A stretch of DNA of 64,000 bases from Streptomyces lienomycini (GTDB taxonomy: Bacteria; Actinomycetota; Actinomycetes; Streptomycetales; Streptomycetaceae): positions 558,001 through 622,000 of the forward strand of contig NZ_CP116257.1 in the NCBI RefSeq assembly GCF_027947595.1. The letters run 5' to 3'. Position 1 is the first letter of the stretch; each line of letters begins with the position of its first letter. The position numbers were made by a program, and so were the translations under genes. This document shows positions 48,354-59,296 of the stretch, piece after piece. The notes beneath the pieces were generated by a model. That model saw only the letters and a program-made list of their open reading frames with translations, had not been told where the DNA came from and did no database searches.

Positions 48354-48713
48354 GTGAACGCGTATGCGCCCATCCTCGTACTGGGAGCCCTCGGGGCAGG
48401 CTTTGCGATCTTCTCCGTGGTGATGGCCACGCTGATCGGTCCGAAGCGGTACAACCGGGCGAAGCTCGAGGCCTACGAGTGCGGCATCGAGCCGACCCCC
48501 ACGCCGGCCGGCGGCGGGCGCTTCCCCATCAAGTACTACCTGACGGCGATGCTCTTCATCATCTTCGATATCGAGATCGTCTTCCTCTACCCCTGGGCCG
48601 TCACCTTCGACGCCCTGGGGATCTTCGGGCTCGTGGAGATGCTGCTCTTCGTGCTCACCGTCTTCGTCGCGTACGCGTACGTATGGCGGCGCGGCGGCCT
48701 GGAATGGGACTGA
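48354..48713 (+). CDS. nuoA: NADH-quinone oxidoreductase subunit A
   Basis: NuoA is a membrane subunit at the quinone-site end of complex I. The 119-residue protein has three helices (about 4-26, 60-80 and 88-108) and the conserved KLEAYECGIEPTP loop between helices 1 and 2, followed by the acidic pair in FDIEIVFLYPWAV. The GTG follows GAGGAGCGAGGAGCG. It opens the nuo operon; nuoB follows after 12 nt. Confidence 0.96.
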   Translation: MNAYAPILVLGALGAGFAIFSVVMATLIGPKRYNRAKLEAYECGIEPTPTPAGGGRFPIKYYLTAMLFIIFDIEIVFLYPWAVTFDALGIFGLVEMLLFVLTVFVAYAYVWRRGGLEWD

Positions 48714-48725
48714 GGGGCCTTTGAC

Positions 48726-49280
48726 ATGGGACTCGAAGAAAAACTGCCGAGCGGCTTCCTGCTGACCACCGTCGAGCAGGCCGCGGGCTGGGTGCGCAAG
48801 TCGTCCGTCTTCCCCGCCACGTTCGGCCTCGCCTGCTGTGCCATCGAGATGATGACCACCGGCGCGGGCCGCTACGACATGGCGCGGTTCGGCATGGAGG
48901 TCTTCCGGGGCTCGCCGAGGCAGGCGGACCTGATGATCGTCGCGGGCCGGGTCAGCCAGAAGATGGCGCCGGTGCTGCGGCAGGTCTACGACCAGATGCC
49001 CAACCCGAAATGGGTGATCTCCATGGGGGTCTGCGCCTCCTCGGGCGGCATGTTCAACAACTACGCCATCGTCCAGGGCGTCGACCACGTCGTCCCGGTC
49101 GACATCTATCTCCCCGGCTGCCCGCCGCGGCCCGAGATGCTGCTGGACGCCATCCTCAAGCTCCACCAGAAGATCCAGAGCTCCAAGCTCGGGGTGAACG
49201 CCGAGGAAGCGGCCCGCGAGGCGGAGGAGGCGGCGCTCAAGGCCCTGCCCACGATCGAGATGAAGGGGCTGCTGCGGTGA
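48726..49280 (+). CDS. nuoB: NADH-quinone oxidoreductase subunit B
   Basis: NuoB holds the terminal 4Fe-4S cluster N2 that passes electrons to menaquinone. The 184-residue protein has the ligand set [10 protein letters not shown] near residue 37, [11 protein letters not shown] near residue 102 and PGCPPRPE near residue 132, that is two adjacent and two distant cysteines. The C-terminal extension of about 40 residues is acidic and Ala-rich. The stop overlaps nuoC by four bases (GTGA). Confidence 0.97.
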   Translation: MGLEEKLPSGFLLTTVEQAAGWVRKSSVFPATFGLACCAIEMMTTGAGRYDMARFGMEVFRGSPRQADLMIVAGRVSQKMAPVLRQVYDQMPNPKWVISMGVCASSGGMFNNYAIVQGVDHVVPVDIYLPGCPPRPEMLLDAILKLHQKIQSSKLGVNAEEAAREAEEAALKALPTIEMKGLLR

Positions 49281-50032
49281 GCGACGCGAACAACACCGCG
49301 GGTGACGCGAACGGGGTGAACCCCGAGAAGGACCTGTCCGCGGAGAACCTCCCGGGCCAGCGCGGCCAGGGCGGCGAGGAGATCCGCGTCCAGCGGGGCA
49401 TGTTCGGCGCCAACAACGGCGGCGACACCTCCGGGTACGGCGGCCTGGTCCGCTCCGTCCGGCTCCCCGGACCGGCGAGCCGGCCCTACGGGGGGTGGTT
49501 CGACGAGGTCGCCGACGAACTCGAGGGCGCGCTGGAGGAGCAGGGGCTCCTGCCCGACAACGCCATCGGGAAGACGGTCGTCGACCGCGACGAGCTGACC
49601 TTCCACATCGAACGCGAACACCTGGTCCGCGTCGCCCGCACCCTGCGCGACGACCCGGCCCTGCGCTTCGAGCTGTGCACCGGCGTCAGCGGCGTCCACT
49701 ACCCGCACGACAAGGGCCGTGAACTGCACGCGGTCTACCACCTGCGCTCGATCACCCACAACCGGCTGATCCGCCTCGAAGTCAGCGCCCCCGACGGCGA
49801 CCCGCACATCCCGTCGCTGGTCCCCGTCTACCCGACGAACGACTGGCACGAGCGCGAGACGTACGACTTCTTCGGCATCGCCTTCGACGGTCACCCGGCC
49901 CTGACGCGGATCATGATGCCGGACGACTGGCAGGGCTTTCCGCAGCGCAAGGACTACCCCCTCGGCGGCATCCCCGTCGAGTACAAGGGCGCCCAGATCC
50001 CGGCTCCGGACCAGCGGAGGTCGTACTCGTGA
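49277..50032 (+). CDS. nuoC: NADH-quinone oxidoreductase subunit C
   Basis: NuoC is the 30-kDa subunit of the peripheral arm. The 251-residue protein has an N-terminal extension of about 75 residues, rich in Asn, Asp and Gly, before the core that starts near FDEVADELE. The core signatures are [26 protein letters not shown] near residue 141 and the 30-kDa signature [29 protein letters not shown] near residue 193. It is separate from NuoD, unlike the NuoCD fusion of E. coli. The GTG overlaps the nuoB stop and the stop overlaps nuoD. Confidence 0.96.
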   Translation: MSDANNTAGDANGVNPEKDLSAENLPGQRGQGGEEIRVQRGMFGANNGGDTSGYGGLVRSVRLPGPASRPYGGWFDEVADELEGALEEQGLLPDNAIGKTVVDRDELTFHIEREHLVRVARTLRDDPALRFELCTGVSGVHYPHDKGRELHAVYHLRSITHNRLIRLEVSAPDGDPHIPSLVPVYPTNDWHERETYDFFGIAFDGHPALTRIMMPDDWQGFPQRKDYPLGGIPVEYKGAQIPAPDQRRSYS

Positions 50033-51351
50033 GCACTTCCCACGCCTCCCCCAGGGAGACCACCGAAGGCACCGTCTACACGGTCACCGGCGGTGACTGG
50101 GACGAGGTCGTCCAGTCCGCGGCCCGCGCCGACGACGAGCGCATCGTCGTCAACATGGGCCCCCAGCACCCGTCCACCCACGGTGTCCTGCGCCTCATCC
50201 TGGAGATCGACGGCGAGACGGTCACCGAGGCCCGCTGCGGCATCGGCTACCTGCACACCGGCATCGAGAAGAACCTCGAGTACCGGAACTGGACGCAGGG
50301 CACCACGTTCGTGACGCGCATGGACTACCTGACGCCGTTCTTCAACGAGACGGCGTACTGCCTGGGCGTCGAGAAGCTCCTCGGCATCGAGGACCAGATC
50401 CCGGACCGCGCCTCGGTCATCCGGGTCCTGCTGATGGAACTGAACCGGCTCTCCTCGCACCTGGTGTGCGTCGCCACCGGCGGCATGGAGCTGGGCGCCA
50501 CCACGGTCATGATCTACGGATTCCGCGATCGTGAACTGATTCTCGACGTCTTCGAGCTGATCACCGGCCTGCGGATGAACCACGCGTTCGTGCGCCCGGG
50601 CGGACTCGCCCAGGACCTGCCGCCCGGCGCGGTGGACCAGATGCGCGAGCTCGTGAAGAAGATGAAGAAGAACCTCCCGGAGTACGACAAGCTCTTCACC
50701 GGGAACCCCATCTTCAAGGCCCGCATGCAGGACGTCGGCTACCTCGACCTGGCCGGCTGCATGGCCCTCGGCGCCACCGGCCCGATCCTCAGGTCCACCG
50801 GTCTCCCGCACGACCTGCGCAAGACCCAGCCGTACTGCGGATACGAGACCTACGACTTCGACGTCCCGACCTCCGAGACCTGCGACTCCTACGGCCGCTT
50901 CCTGATCCGGCTGGAGGAGATGCGCCAGTCGCTGCGCATCGTCGAGCAGTGCCTGGACCGGCTGGAGCCCGGCCCGGTCATGGTCGCCGACAAGAAGATC
51001 GCCTGGCCCGCCCAGCTCGCCCTGGGACCGGACGGACTGGGCAACTCCCTCGACCACATCAAGAAGATCATGGGCACCTCCATGGAGGCCCTGATCCACC
51101 ACTTCAAGCTGGTCACCGAGGGCTTCCGGGTACCGCCGGGCCAGACCTACGTGGCGGTCGAGTCGCCCAAGGGCGAGCTGGGGGTGCACGTCGTCTCCGA
51201 CGGCGGCACCCGCCCCTTCCGGGTCCACTTCCGCGACCCGTCCTTCACCAACCTGCAGGCCATGGCGGCGATGTGCGAGGGCGGCCAGGTCGCCGACGTC
51301 ATCGTCGCCGTGGCGTCCATCGACCCCGTGATGGGAGGCGTCGACCGGTGA
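50029..51351 (+). CDS. nuoD: NADH-quinone oxidoreductase subunit D
   Basis: NuoD is the 49-kDa subunit that with NuoB forms the quinone pocket. The 440-residue protein has the motif [14 protein letters not shown] near residue 43, [16 protein letters not shown] near residue 74, and a C-terminal [18 protein letters not shown]. The histidine and tyrosine that contact quinone (HPSTHG, and Y in LDY-type segments) are present. It overlaps nuoC and nuoE by four bases each. Confidence 0.97.
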   Translation: MSTSHASPRETTEGTVYTVTGGDWDEVVQSAARADDERIVVNMGPQHPSTHGVLRLILEIDGETVTEARCGIGYLHTGIEKNLEYRNWTQGTTFVTRMDYLTPFFNETAYCLGVEKLLGIEDQIPDRASVIRVLLMELNRLSSHLVCVATGGMELGATTVMIYGFRDRELILDVFELITGLRMNHAFVRPGGLAQDLPPGAVDQMRELVKKMKKNLPEYDKLFTGNPIFKARMQDVGYLDLAGCMALGATGPILRSTGLPHDLRKTQPYCGYETYDFDVPTSETCDSYGRFLIRLEEMRQSLRIVEQCLDRLEPGPVMVADKKIAWPAQLALGPDGLGNSLDHIKKIMGTSMEALIHHFKLVTEGFRVPPGQTYVAVESPKGELGVHVVSDGGTRPFRVHFRDPSFTNLQAMAAMCEGGQVADVIVAVASIDPVMGGVDR

Positions 51352-52220
51352 CCACCTCTTCTTCGGAGCGGGGCGTCAGCCTGGGCATGCCGGAACTGCC
51401 CGCGCCCGCCTACCCGGACGACGTCCGGGCCCGGCTGGAGACCGACGCGCGCGAGGTCGTCGCACGCTACCCGGACTCCCGGTCCGCCCTCCTGCCGCTG
51501 CTGCACCTCGTGCAGTCGGAGGAGGGACACGTCACGCGCACCGGGATGCGGTTCTGCGCGGACATCCTCGGCCTCACCACCGCCGAGGTCACCGCGGTCG
51601 CCACCTTCTACACCATGTACCGGCGCGGGCTGAGCGGCGACTACCAGGTCGGCGTCTGCACCAACACGCTGTGCGCGGTCATGGGCGGCGACGCCATCTT
51701 CGAGTCCCTCCAGGACCACCTGGGCGTCGGCAACGGCGAGACCACCGAGGACGGCAAGGTCACCCTGGAGCACATCGAGTGCAACGCGGCCTGCGACTTC
51801 GCACCGGTCGTGATGGTCAACTGGGAGTTCTTCGACAACCAGACCCCGGCGAGCGTCCGCGCCCTCGTGGACGACCTGCGCGCGGGACGCGCGGTGACAC
51901 CCACGCGCGGGGCACCGATGTGCACCTTCAAGGAGACCGCCCGGATCCTGGCGGGCTTCCCCGACGAGCGGGACGGCGCCGTCGCGGCCGGCGGCAGCGC
52001 GGGTCCCGCCTCCCTGGCCGGGCTGAAGCTGGCCAAGGGCGAGGCGTCCGCCGCGCGCGTCGTGCACCCGCGGGACGGCGGACCGCACGACGCGCCGCAG
52101 GACCGGACCGTGCACGACCCGTCCCCGACGGAACACCTCAGCTCGCACGACGCGCCGCAGGACACATCGGCATCCGACCCTTCCAACCCGGCAGGGCCCA
52201 CCGCCGAGGAGGGGGAGTGA
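51348..52220 (+). CDS. nuoE: NADH-quinone oxidoreductase subunit E with C-terminal extension
   Basis: NuoE carries the 2Fe-2S cluster N1a next to NuoF. In the 290-residue protein the core ends near residue 200; the cluster ligands are CTNTLC near residue 104 and CNAAC near residue 145. The remaining 90 residues are an extension rich in Ala, Asp and Pro with an HDAPQD repeat (twice), not found in E. coli NuoE, and typical only of some actinobacteria. The GTG overlaps nuoD and the stop overlaps nuoF. Confidence 0.96.
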   Translation: MTTSSSERGVSLGMPELPAPAYPDDVRARLETDAREVVARYPDSRSALLPLLHLVQSEEGHVTRTGMRFCADILGLTTAEVTAVATFYTMYRRGLSGDYQVGVCTNTLCAVMGGDAIFESLQDHLGVGNGETTEDGKVTLEHIECNAACDFAPVVMVNWEFFDNQTPASVRALVDDLRAGRAVTPTRGAPMCTFKETARILAGFPDERDGAVAAGGSAGPASLAGLKLAKGEASAARVVHPRDGGPHDAPQDRTVHDPSPTEHLSSHDAPQDTSASDPSNPAGPTAEEGE

Positions 52221-53566
52221 TGACCGTGGCCGCCGAGATCAAGGGCAGCAGCCCGGAGAAGCTGCTCGCACCCGTGCTGTCGGCCTTCTGGGACGAGGAC
52301 GAGTCCTGGACTCTCGACGTCTACCGGAGGCACGAGGGGTACGAGGGGCTCCGCAAGGCGCTGGCGATGGCGCCGGACGACCTGATCGCGTACGTCAAGG
52401 AGTCCGGTCTGCGGGGACGCGGCGGTGCCGGCTTCCCGACGGGGATGAAGTGGCAGTTCATTCCCCAGGGGGACGGCAAGCCTCACTATCTGGTTGTCAA
52501 CGCCGACGAGTCGGAGCCGGGGACCTGCAAGGACATCCCGCTCCTCTTCGCGAACCCGCACAGCCTCATCGAGGGCATCGTCATCGCGTGTTACGCCATC
52601 AGGTCTTCGCATGCCTTCATCTACCTGCGTGGTGAAGTCGTCCCCGTACTGCGGCGGTTGCATGAGGCCGTGCGCGAGGCCCACGCGGCCGGCTTCCTCG
52701 GCGAGAACATCCTGGGCAGCGGACTCGACCTCACCCTCACCGTGCACGCGGGCGCGGGCGCGTACATCTGCGGTGAGGAGACCGCACTGCTCGACTCGCT
52801 CGAAGGCCGCCGGGGTCAACCGCGGCTCCGTCCCCCCTTCCCCGCCGTCGCGGGCCTCTACGCGTGCCCGACTGTGGTGAACAACGTCGAATCCATCGCT
52901 TCGGTTCCCGCGATCCTGAACAAGGGCAAGGACTGGTTCAGGTCGATGGGCAGCGAGAAGTCCCCGGGCTTCACGCTCTACTCGCTCAGCGGCCACGTCG
53001 CGGGCCCCGGCCAGTACGAGGCCCCGCTCGGCATCACGCTGCGCCAGCTCCTCGACATGAGCGGCGGCATGCGCCCCGGCCACCGCCTCAAGTTCTGGAC
53101 ACCCGGCGGCTCCTCGACGCCGATGTTCACCGACGAGCACCTCGACGTCCCCCTCGACTACGAAGGAGTGGGCGCCGCCGGTTCCATGCTCGGCACGAAG
53201 GCGCTCCAGTGCTTCGACGAGACGACCTGCGTCGTGCGCGCCGTCACCCGCTGGACCGAGTTCTACGCCCACGAGTCCTGCGGCAAGTGCACACCCTGCC
53301 GCGAGGGCACCTACTGGCTCGTCCAGCTACTGCGCGACATCGAGGCCGGCAAGGGACAGATGTCCGACCTCGACAAGCTGAACGACATCGCCGACAACAT
53401 CAACGGCAAGTCCTTCTGCGCCCTCGGCGACGGTGCCGCCTCGCCGATCTTCTCCTCGCTCAAGTACTTCCGCGAGGAGTACGAGGAGCACATCACGGGC
53501 CGCGGCTGCCCCTTCGACCCGGCCAAGTCGACGGCCTGGGCCGACCGCACGGAGGTGAAGGCATGA
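52220..53566 (+). CDS. nuoF: NADH-quinone oxidoreductase subunit F
   Basis: NuoF binds NADH and FMN and holds the 4Fe-4S cluster N3. The 448-residue protein has [16 protein letters not shown] near residue 62 (NADH/FMN), [25 protein letters not shown] near residue 178 (FMN) and the cluster motif [12 protein letters not shown] near residue 352 with a further Cys near 393. ATG 52220 overlaps the nuoE stop by one base; GTG 52217 is also possible. The stop overlaps nuoG. Confidence 0.97.
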   Translation: MTVAAEIKGSSPEKLLAPVLSAFWDEDESWTLDVYRRHEGYEGLRKALAMAPDDLIAYVKESGLRGRGGAGFPTGMKWQFIPQGDGKPHYLVVNADESEPGTCKDIPLLFANPHSLIEGIVIACYAIRSSHAFIYLRGEVVPVLRRLHEAVREAHAAGFLGENILGSGLDLTLTVHAGAGAYICGEETALLDSLEGRRGQPRLRPPFPAVAGLYACPTVVNNVESIASVPAILNKGKDWFRSMGSEKSPGFTLYSLSGHVAGPGQYEAPLGITLRQLLDMSGGMRPGHRLKFWTPGGSSTPMFTDEHLDVPLDYEGVGAAGSMLGTKALQCFDETTCVVRAVTRWTEFYAHESCGKCTPCREGTYWLVQLLRDIEAGKGQMSDLDKLNDIADNINGKSFCALGDGAASPIFSSLKYFREEYEEHITGRGCPFDPAKSTAWADRTEVKA

Positions 53567-56094
53567 CCGTGACCACCAATACTCCCTCGGGAGGGGGAGC
53601 GGCGGCGGTCCCGCCGGAGGATCTCGTCACGCTGACGATCGACGGCGCCGAGATCAGCGTGCCCAAGGGCACCCTGGTCATCCGGGCCGCCGAACAGCTC
53701 GGCATCGAGATCCCCCGGTTCTGCGACCACCCCCTCCTCGACCCGGCCGGCGCCTGCCGCCAGTGCATCGTCGAGGTCGAGGGCCAGCGCAAGCCCATGG
53801 CGTCCTGCACCATCACCTGCACCGACGGCATGGTGGTGAAGACGCAGCTCACCTCGCCCGTCGCCGAGAAGGCCCAGCACGGTGTGATGGAGCTGCTGCT
53901 CATCAACCACCCGCTGGACTGCCCGGTCTGCGACAAGGGCGGCGAGTGCCCCCTGCAGAACCAGGCCATGTCGCACGGCCAGGCCGACTCCCGCTTCGAC
54001 GGCAGGAAGCGGACCTACGAGAAGCCCGTGCCGATCTCCACGCAGGTCCTGCTCGACCGCGAGCGCTGCGTGCTGTGCGCCCGCTGCACCCGGTTCTCCA
54101 ACCAGGTCGCGGGCGACCCGATGATCGAGCTGATCGAACGGGGCGCGCTCCAGCAGGTCGGCACCGGCGAGGGCGACCCCTTCGAGTCGTACTTCTCCGG
54201 CAACACCATCCAGATCTGCCCGGTCGGCGCGCTCACCTCGGCGGCCTACCGGTTCCGCTCCCGGCCCTTCGACCTGATCTCCTCGCCGTCCGTGTGCGAG
54301 CACTGCTCCGGCGGCTGCGCGACCCGCACCGACCACCGGCGCGGCAAGGTCATGCGGCGCCTCGCGGCCAACGAGCCCGAGGTCAACGAGGAGTGGATGT
54401 GTGACAAGGGGCGCTTCGGGTTCCGGTACGCGCAGCAGCGGGACCGGCTCACCACGCCCCTGGTGCGCAACCCGGAGGGCGACCTGGAGCCCGCCTCCTG
54501 GCCGGAGGCGCTGCAGATCGCCGCGCAGGGACTGCTCGCCTCACGGGGCCGCACCGGTGTCCTGACCGGCGGGCGGCTCACCGTCGAGGACGCCTACGCG
54601 TACAGCAAGTTCGCGCGCGTGGCGCTCGACACCAACGACATCGACTTCCGCGCGCGCGTGCACAGCGCCGAGGAGGCCGACTTCCTGGCCGCCCACGTCG
54701 CCGGACGCGGCCATGACCTCGGGGGCACCGCCCGGACGGAGTCCGGGGGAGGTTCCGGCGTCACGTACACGGCGCTGGAGAAGGCGCCCGCCGTGCTGCT
54801 GGTCGGCTTCGAGGCCGAGGAGGAGGCCCCCGGCGTCTTCCTCAGGCTGCGCAAGGCGTGGCGGGGGCACGGACAGAAGGTCTTCTCGCTGGCCACGCAC
54901 GCCACGCGGGGTCTGGAGAAGGCGGGCGGCACGCTGCTCCCCGCCGCTCCCGGCACCGAGACCGAGTGGCTGGACGCCCTCGCGAGCGGCGTCGGCCTGG
55001 AGGAGGGCGGTGGCCGGGCGGCCGAGGCGTTGCGGGCCGAGGGCGCCGTGATCGTCGTCGGCGAGCGGCTGGCGTCCGTGGCCGGCGGGCTCACCTCCGC
55101 CGTACGGACCTCGGCGGCGACCGGCGCCCGGCTGGTGTGGATCCCGCGCCGGGCCGGGGAGCGCGGCGCGATCGAGGCGGGCGCGCTGCCGTCGCTGCTG
55201 CCCGGCGGGCGTCCGGCGACCGACCCGCGCGCACGTGAGGAGGTCGCCGCCCTGTGGGGCCTGGCCGACCTTCCGCACCGCTACGGCCGCGACACCGGCG
55301 AGATCGTCGAGGCCGCGGCCCGGGGCGAACTCCAGGCGCTCCTCGTGGCGGGCGTGGAGGTCGCCGACCTGCCCGACCCCACGCGCGCGCGTGCGGCACT
55401 CGACGAGGCCGGGTTCGTGGTGTCGCTGGAGCTGCGGCCCAGCGAGGTCACCGAACGCGCCGACGTCGTCCTGCCCGTCGCCGCGGTCGCCGAGAAGCCC
55501 GGCACCTTCCTCAACTGGGAAGGCAGGCTCCGTTTCTTCGAGGCCGCGCTCAAGCCCGACCAGATGACCCGGCGCCTCGCGCCCGCCGACGCGCGCGTCC
55601 TGCAGATGCTGGCCGACGCCATGGACGTCCACCTCGGCCTGCCCGATCTGCGCACCACGCGCGCGGAGATCGACCGGCTCGGCGCCTGGGACGGGCCGCG
55701 GGCCGGTGAGCCGCTGCAGACGGCGAACGCGCTGCCGCGCCCGGCCGCCGGAGAGGCCGTACTGGCCGGACACCGGCTGCTCCTCGACCAGGGCCTGCTC
55801 CAGCAGGGCGACGAGGCGCTCGCCGGCACCCGGCACGCCGCACGCGCGCGCGTGTCGGCCGCCACGGCCGCCGAGGCGGGCGTCAAGGACGGCGACCTCC
55901 TCGCCGTGACCGGCCCCGCCGGAGTCGTCGAACTCCCGCTGCGGGTCACCGAGATGCCCGACCGGGTGGTCTGGCTCCCGCTGAACTCCGCCGGCACCGG
56001 CGTCGCCTCCGACGCCGGGGTACTGCCCGGAACCCTCGTCCGCATCGGTCCGGCCACGCCCGCGGGCGTCGCCCCCAAGGAGGTGGAGGCATGA
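53563..56094 (+). CDS. nuoG: NADH-quinone oxidoreductase subunit G
   Basis: NuoG is the largest peripheral subunit. The 843-residue protein has a 2Fe-2S domain ([15 protein letters not shown], near residue 47), a His-Cys 4Fe-4S domain ([14 protein letters not shown] near residue 119) and a two-cluster region (CVLCARC and ICPVGAL near residues 168-220). A further C-x2-C-x3-C plus distant Cys ([15 protein letters not shown], residues about 245-280) suggests the extra cluster N7 seen in E. coli and Thermus. The rest is a degenerate molybdopterin oxidoreductase domain. It overlaps nuoF and nuoH by four bases. Confidence 0.97.
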   Translation: MTVTTNTPSGGGAAAVPPEDLVTLTIDGAEISVPKGTLVIRAAEQLGIEIPRFCDHPLLDPAGACRQCIVEVEGQRKPMASCTITCTDGMVVKTQLTSPVAEKAQHGVMELLLINHPLDCPVCDKGGECPLQNQAMSHGQADSRFDGRKRTYEKPVPISTQVLLDRERCVLCARCTRFSNQVAGDPMIELIERGALQQVGTGEGDPFESYFSGNTIQICPVGALTSAAYRFRSRPFDLISSPSVCEHCSGGCATRTDHRRGKVMRRLAANEPEVNEEWMCDKGRFGFRYAQQRDRLTTPLVRNPEGDLEPASWPEALQIAAQGLLASRGRTGVLTGGRLTVEDAYAYSKFARVALDTNDIDFRARVHSAEEADFLAAHVAGRGHDLGGTARTESGGGSGVTYTALEKAPAVLLVGFEAEEEAPGVFLRLRKAWRGHGQKVFSLATHATRGLEKAGGTLLPAAPGTETEWLDALASGVGLEEGGGRAAEALRAEGAVIVVGERLASVAGGLTSAVRTSAATGARLVWIPRRAGERGAIEAGALPSLLPGGRPATDPRAREEVAALWGLADLPHRYGRDTGEIVEAAARGELQALLVAGVEVADLPDPTRARAALDEAGFVVSLELRPSEVTERADVVLPVAAVAEKPGTFLNWEGRLRFFEAALKPDQMTRRLAPADARVLQMLADAMDVHLGLPDLRTTRAEIDRLGAWDGPRAGEPLQTANALPRPAAGEAVLAGHRLLLDQGLLQQGDEALAGTRHAARARVSAATAAEAGVKDGDLLAVTGPAGVVELPLRVTEMPDRVVWLPLNSAGTGVASDAGVLPGTLVRIGPATPAGVAPKEVEA

Positions 56095-57479
56095 GCCCGT
56101 ACCTCGCCGCTGAAGACCTCTCGATGTTCGGCACCGATCCCTGGTGGCTGGTCGTCGTCAAGGCGGTGTTCTGCTTCGCCTTCCTGATGGTGACCGTGCT
56201 GTTCTCCATCGTGTGGGAGCGCAAGGTCGTCGCCTGGATGCAGCTGCGCATCGGCCCGAACCGGCACGGCCCCTGGGGCATGCTCCAGTCGCTCGCCGAC
56301 GGCATCAAGCTGATGCTCAAGGAAGACGTCATCGTCAAGCGCGCCGACAAGGCGGTGTACGTCCTCGCACCGGTCGTGGCGGCCATCCCGGCCTTCATGG
56401 CGATCGCCGTGATCCCCTTCGGGCCGGCCGGCAACGAAGTCTCGATCTTCGGCCACCGCACCGCCATGCAGCTGACCGACCTGCCGATCGCCATGCTGTT
56501 CATCCTGGCCGTCGCCTCGGTCGGCATCTACGGCATCGTGCTCGCCGGCTGGAGTTCCGGATCGACGTACCCGCTGCTCGGCGGACTGCGCTCCTGCGCG
56601 CAGATGATCTCCTACGAGATCGCGATGGGCGCCGCGTTCGCCTCGGTCTTCCTCTACTCCGGGTCGATGTCCACCTCGGAGATCGTCGCCCAGCAGAACG
56701 ACCGCTGGTACATCGTGCTGCTGCCGGTCTCCTTCATCCTCTACATCGTCACGATGGTCGGCGAGACCAACCGCGCCCCCTTCGACATGCCCGAGTCCGA
56801 GGGCGACCTGGTGGGCGGCTTCAACACCGAGTACTCGTCGATCAAGTTCGCGATGTTCATGCTCGCCGAGTACGTGAACATGGTGACGGTCTCCGCGGTC
56901 GCCACCACGCTGTTCCTCGGCGGCTGGCGGGCCCCCTGGCCGATCAGCACCTTCTGGGAGGGCGCCAACCACGGCTGGTGGCCGCTGCTCTGGTTCGTGG
57001 TCAAGGTCCAACTGCTGCTGTTCTTCTTCATCTGGCTGCGCGGCACCCTCCCCCGGGTCCGCTACGACCAGTTGATGAAGCTCGGCTGGAAGGTCCTCAT
57101 CCCGGTCTCCCTGGTCTGGCTGATGCTGGTCGCGACGGTGCGGGCCCTCAGGAACGAGAACTACGGCTTCAGCGACATCGCCCTCTACATCGGCGGCGGC
57201 GTCCTCGTCCTCCTGCTGCTGTCCTTCCTCGTGGACATGTACCGCGACAAGGGCGGCAAGGGCGACCGGGACGCCGAGGAGCCGGCCGAGGACAGGGCCG
57301 CCTTCGACCCGATGGCCGGCGGCTTCCCGGTGCCGCCGATGCCCGGACAGGAGGTGCCGCCGGTGCCCAGGCGCCGTTCCCGCCGGGAGCGGGAGCTGAT
57401 TGTCAGTGGTGGGCCCGATACTCACAGTGACGGACCTGCGGGCGGATCTACGGATGGAAAGGAGGCGTCCGATGGCTGA
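56091..57479 (+). CDS. nuoH: NADH-quinone oxidoreductase subunit H
   Basis: NuoH is the membrane subunit that helps form the quinone-access channel. The 462-residue protein has about eight helices and the conserved loops [35 protein letters not shown] near residue 44, [41 protein letters not shown] near residue 222 and [19 protein letters not shown] near residue 315. A cytosolic extension of about 70 residues after the last helix is rich in Pro, Gly and charge, as in other actinobacteria. The stop overlaps the nuoI start by eight bases. Confidence 0.97.
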   Translation: MSPYLAAEDLSMFGTDPWWLVVVKAVFCFAFLMVTVLFSIVWERKVVAWMQLRIGPNRHGPWGMLQSLADGIKLMLKEDVIVKRADKAVYVLAPVVAAIPAFMAIAVIPFGPAGNEVSIFGHRTAMQLTDLPIAMLFILAVASVGIYGIVLAGWSSGSTYPLLGGLRSCAQMISYEIAMGAAFASVFLYSGSMSTSEIVAQQNDRWYIVLLPVSFILYIVTMVGETNRAPFDMPESEGDLVGGFNTEYSSIKFAMFMLAEYVNMVTVSAVATTLFLGGWRAPWPISTFWEGANHGWWPLLWFVVKVQLLLFFFIWLRGTLPRVRYDQLMKLGWKVLIPVSLVWLMLVATVRALRNENYGFSDIALYIGGGVLVLLLLSFLVDMYRDKGGKGDRDAEEPAEDRAAFDPMAGGFPVPPMPGQEVPPVPRRRSRRERELIVSGGPDTHSDGPAGGSTDGKEASDG

Positions 57480-58113
57480 GGAACCGAAGGGGACCGACCC
57501 CGGTTTCATGAACCCCGTGGCCGGCTTCGGCGTGACCTTCAAGGCCATGTTCAAGAAGCGGCTGACCGAGCAGTACCCGGAGCAGCAGAAGACCACCGCT
57601 CCACGCTTCCACGGACGGCACCAGCTCAACCGCCATCCGGACGGCCTGGAGAAGTGCGTCGGCTGCGAGTTGTGCGCCTGGGCCTGTCCCGCCGACGCCA
57701 TCTACGTGGAGGGCGCGGACAACACCGACGAGGAGCGCTACTCGCCGGGCGAGCGGTACGGCCGCGTCTACCAGATCAACTACGCCCGCTGCATCCTGTG
57801 CGGACTGTGCATCGAGGCGTGCCCCACGCGCGCGCTGACGATGACCAACGAGTTCGAGCTGGCCGACTCCAGCCGTGCCAACCTCATCTTCACCAAGGAC
57901 CAGCTGCTCGCCGGCCTGGAGGAGGGCATGGTCGACTCGCCCCACGCCATCTACCCGGGCACGGACGAGCAGGACTACTACCGGGGCCTGGTCACCGAGG
58001 CCGCGCCCGGCACGGTCCAGCAGGCCACCCACTCCGAGGGGGAGGTCGTCCAGGAGGGCGACTCGACCTTCGGCGGGACCGAGCCGGCGTCGGAGGAGGT
58101 GATCCGCCGATGA
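57472..58113 (+). CDS. nuoI: NADH-quinone oxidoreductase subunit I
   Basis: NuoI holds clusters N6a and N6b. The 213-residue protein has two ferredoxin motifs, [12 protein letters not shown] near residue 61 and [12 protein letters not shown] near residue 106, with all eight cysteines. The last 50 residues form an acidic extension. The ATG at 57472 has an excellent site GGAAAGGAGG; the longer frame upstream is within nuoH. The stop overlaps nuoJ (ATGA). Confidence 0.97.
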   Translation: MAEEPKGTDPGFMNPVAGFGVTFKAMFKKRLTEQYPEQQKTTAPRFHGRHQLNRHPDGLEKCVGCELCAWACPADAIYVEGADNTDEERYSPGERYGRVYQINYARCILCGLCIEACPTRALTMTNEFELADSSRANLIFTKDQLLAGLEEGMVDSPHAIYPGTDEQDYYRGLVTEAAPGTVQQATHSEGEVVQEGDSTFGGTEPASEEVIRR

Positions 58114-58991
58114 GCGCCCAGCTCGCCGCCGCAGCGACCCTCGCCGCCGGCACCTCCACCGGGGAGGCCGTCCAGTTCTGGATCCTCGGCACCGTCGCGG
58201 TGATCGGCGCCCTGTGCACCGTCTTCATGAGAAGGGCCGTGCACAGCGCGCTCTGCCTCGCCGGGACCATGATCGTGCTGGCGGTGTTCTACCTCGCCAA
58301 CGGCGCCTACTTCCTCGGCATCGTGCAGATCGTCGTCTACACCGGCGCGATCATGATGCTGTTCCTGTTCGTGGTGATGCTCGTCGGCGTCACCGCGGCG
58401 GACTCCCTGAAGGAGACCATCAAGGGCCAGCGCTGGCTGGCCCTGCTGTCCGGGCTCGGCTTCGGCATCCTGCTGATCGCCGGCATCGGCAACGCCTCCC
58501 TCACGGAGTCCACCGGCCTCGGCCAGGCCAACGCGAACGGCAACGTGGAGGGCATCGCGTCCCTCATCTTCACCAAGTACGTCTTCGCCTTCGAGATCAC
58601 CGGCGCGCTGCTCATCACGGCCGCCGTGGGCGCCATGGTGCTCACCCACCGCGAGCGCACCGAGCGCGCCAGGACCCAGCGCGAGCTGTCCGAGCAGCGC
58701 GTCCGCGACGGCAAGTACCTGCCGCCGTTGCCCGCGCCCGGCGTGTACGCCCGGCACAACGCGGTCGACATCGCGGGTCTGCTGCCCGACGGCACCCCCT
58801 CCGAGCTGACCGTCAGCAAGACGCTGCGCGAGCGGGGCCAGATCCGCGACGTGTCGATGGAGGCACTGGGCGACCTGAAGGCCCTGGAGCAGCGGGCCGG
58901 GGAGCGGCTGGAGCGCGGGCCGTCCGGTCCGGCCGGTCCGGCGGACTCCGAGCGGTCCGACTCCAGGCGGTCCGAGGAGGCGTCGAAGTGA
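58110..58991 (+). CDS. nuoJ: NADH-quinone oxidoreductase subunit J
   Basis: NuoJ is a membrane subunit with five helices in residues 1-190 ([62 protein letters not shown] region). In the 293-residue product the last 100 residues are cytosolic and charged with a repeat-like [16 protein letters not shown] segment and a Ser/Arg-rich tail, a longer extension than in E. coli (184 residues). The [17 protein letters not shown] segment with its pi-bulge helix is the best marker. It overlaps nuoI and nuoK by four bases each. Confidence 0.96.
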   Translation: MSAQLAAAATLAAGTSTGEAVQFWILGTVAVIGALCTVFMRRAVHSALCLAGTMIVLAVFYLANGAYFLGIVQIVVYTGAIMMLFLFVVMLVGVTAADSLKETIKGQRWLALLSGLGFGILLIAGIGNASLTESTGLGQANANGNVEGIASLIFTKYVFAFEITGALLITAAVGAMVLTHRERTERARTQRELSEQRVRDGKYLPPLPAPGVYARHNAVDIAGLLPDGTPSELTVSKTLRERGQIRDVSMEALGDLKALEQRAGERLERGPSGPAGPADSERSDSRRSEEASK

Positions 58992-59287
58992 ATCCGGTCA
59001 ACTACCTGTACCTCGCGGCCCTGCTGTTCACGATCGGCGCCACCGGCGTGCTGGTCCGGCGCAACGCGATCGTGGTCTTCATGTGCATCGAGCTGATGCT
59101 CAACGCCTGCAACCTCGCGTTCGTCGCGTTCTCCCGGATGCACGGAAACCTGGACGGCCAGATCATCGCGTTCTTCACGATGGTCGTCGCCGCCGCGGAG
59201 GTCGTGGTCGGTCTCGCGATCATCGTGTCCCTGTTCCGTTCCCGCCACTCGGCCTCGGTCGACGACGCCAGCCTGATGAAGCTGTGA
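58988..59287 (+). CDS. nuoK: NADH-quinone oxidoreductase subunit K
   Basis: A 99-residue membrane protein with three helices. Glutamates in the membrane, in [16 protein letters not shown] near residue 35 and [17 protein letters not shown] near residue 71, are the conserved proton-path residues of NuoK. The GTG overlaps the nuoJ stop. nuoL starts nine nt after its stop. Confidence 0.97.
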   Translation: MNPVNYLYLAALLFTIGATGVLVRRNAIVVFMCIELMLNACNLAFVAFSRMHGNLDGQIIAFFTMVVAAAEVVVGLAIIVSLFRSRHSASVDDASLMKL

Positions 59288-59296
59288 GGGGCTGAA

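Noticed and set aside
55281-57701. 806-codon minus-strand frame
   Set aside because: It is antisense to nuoG and nuoH and shows no recognisable domain.
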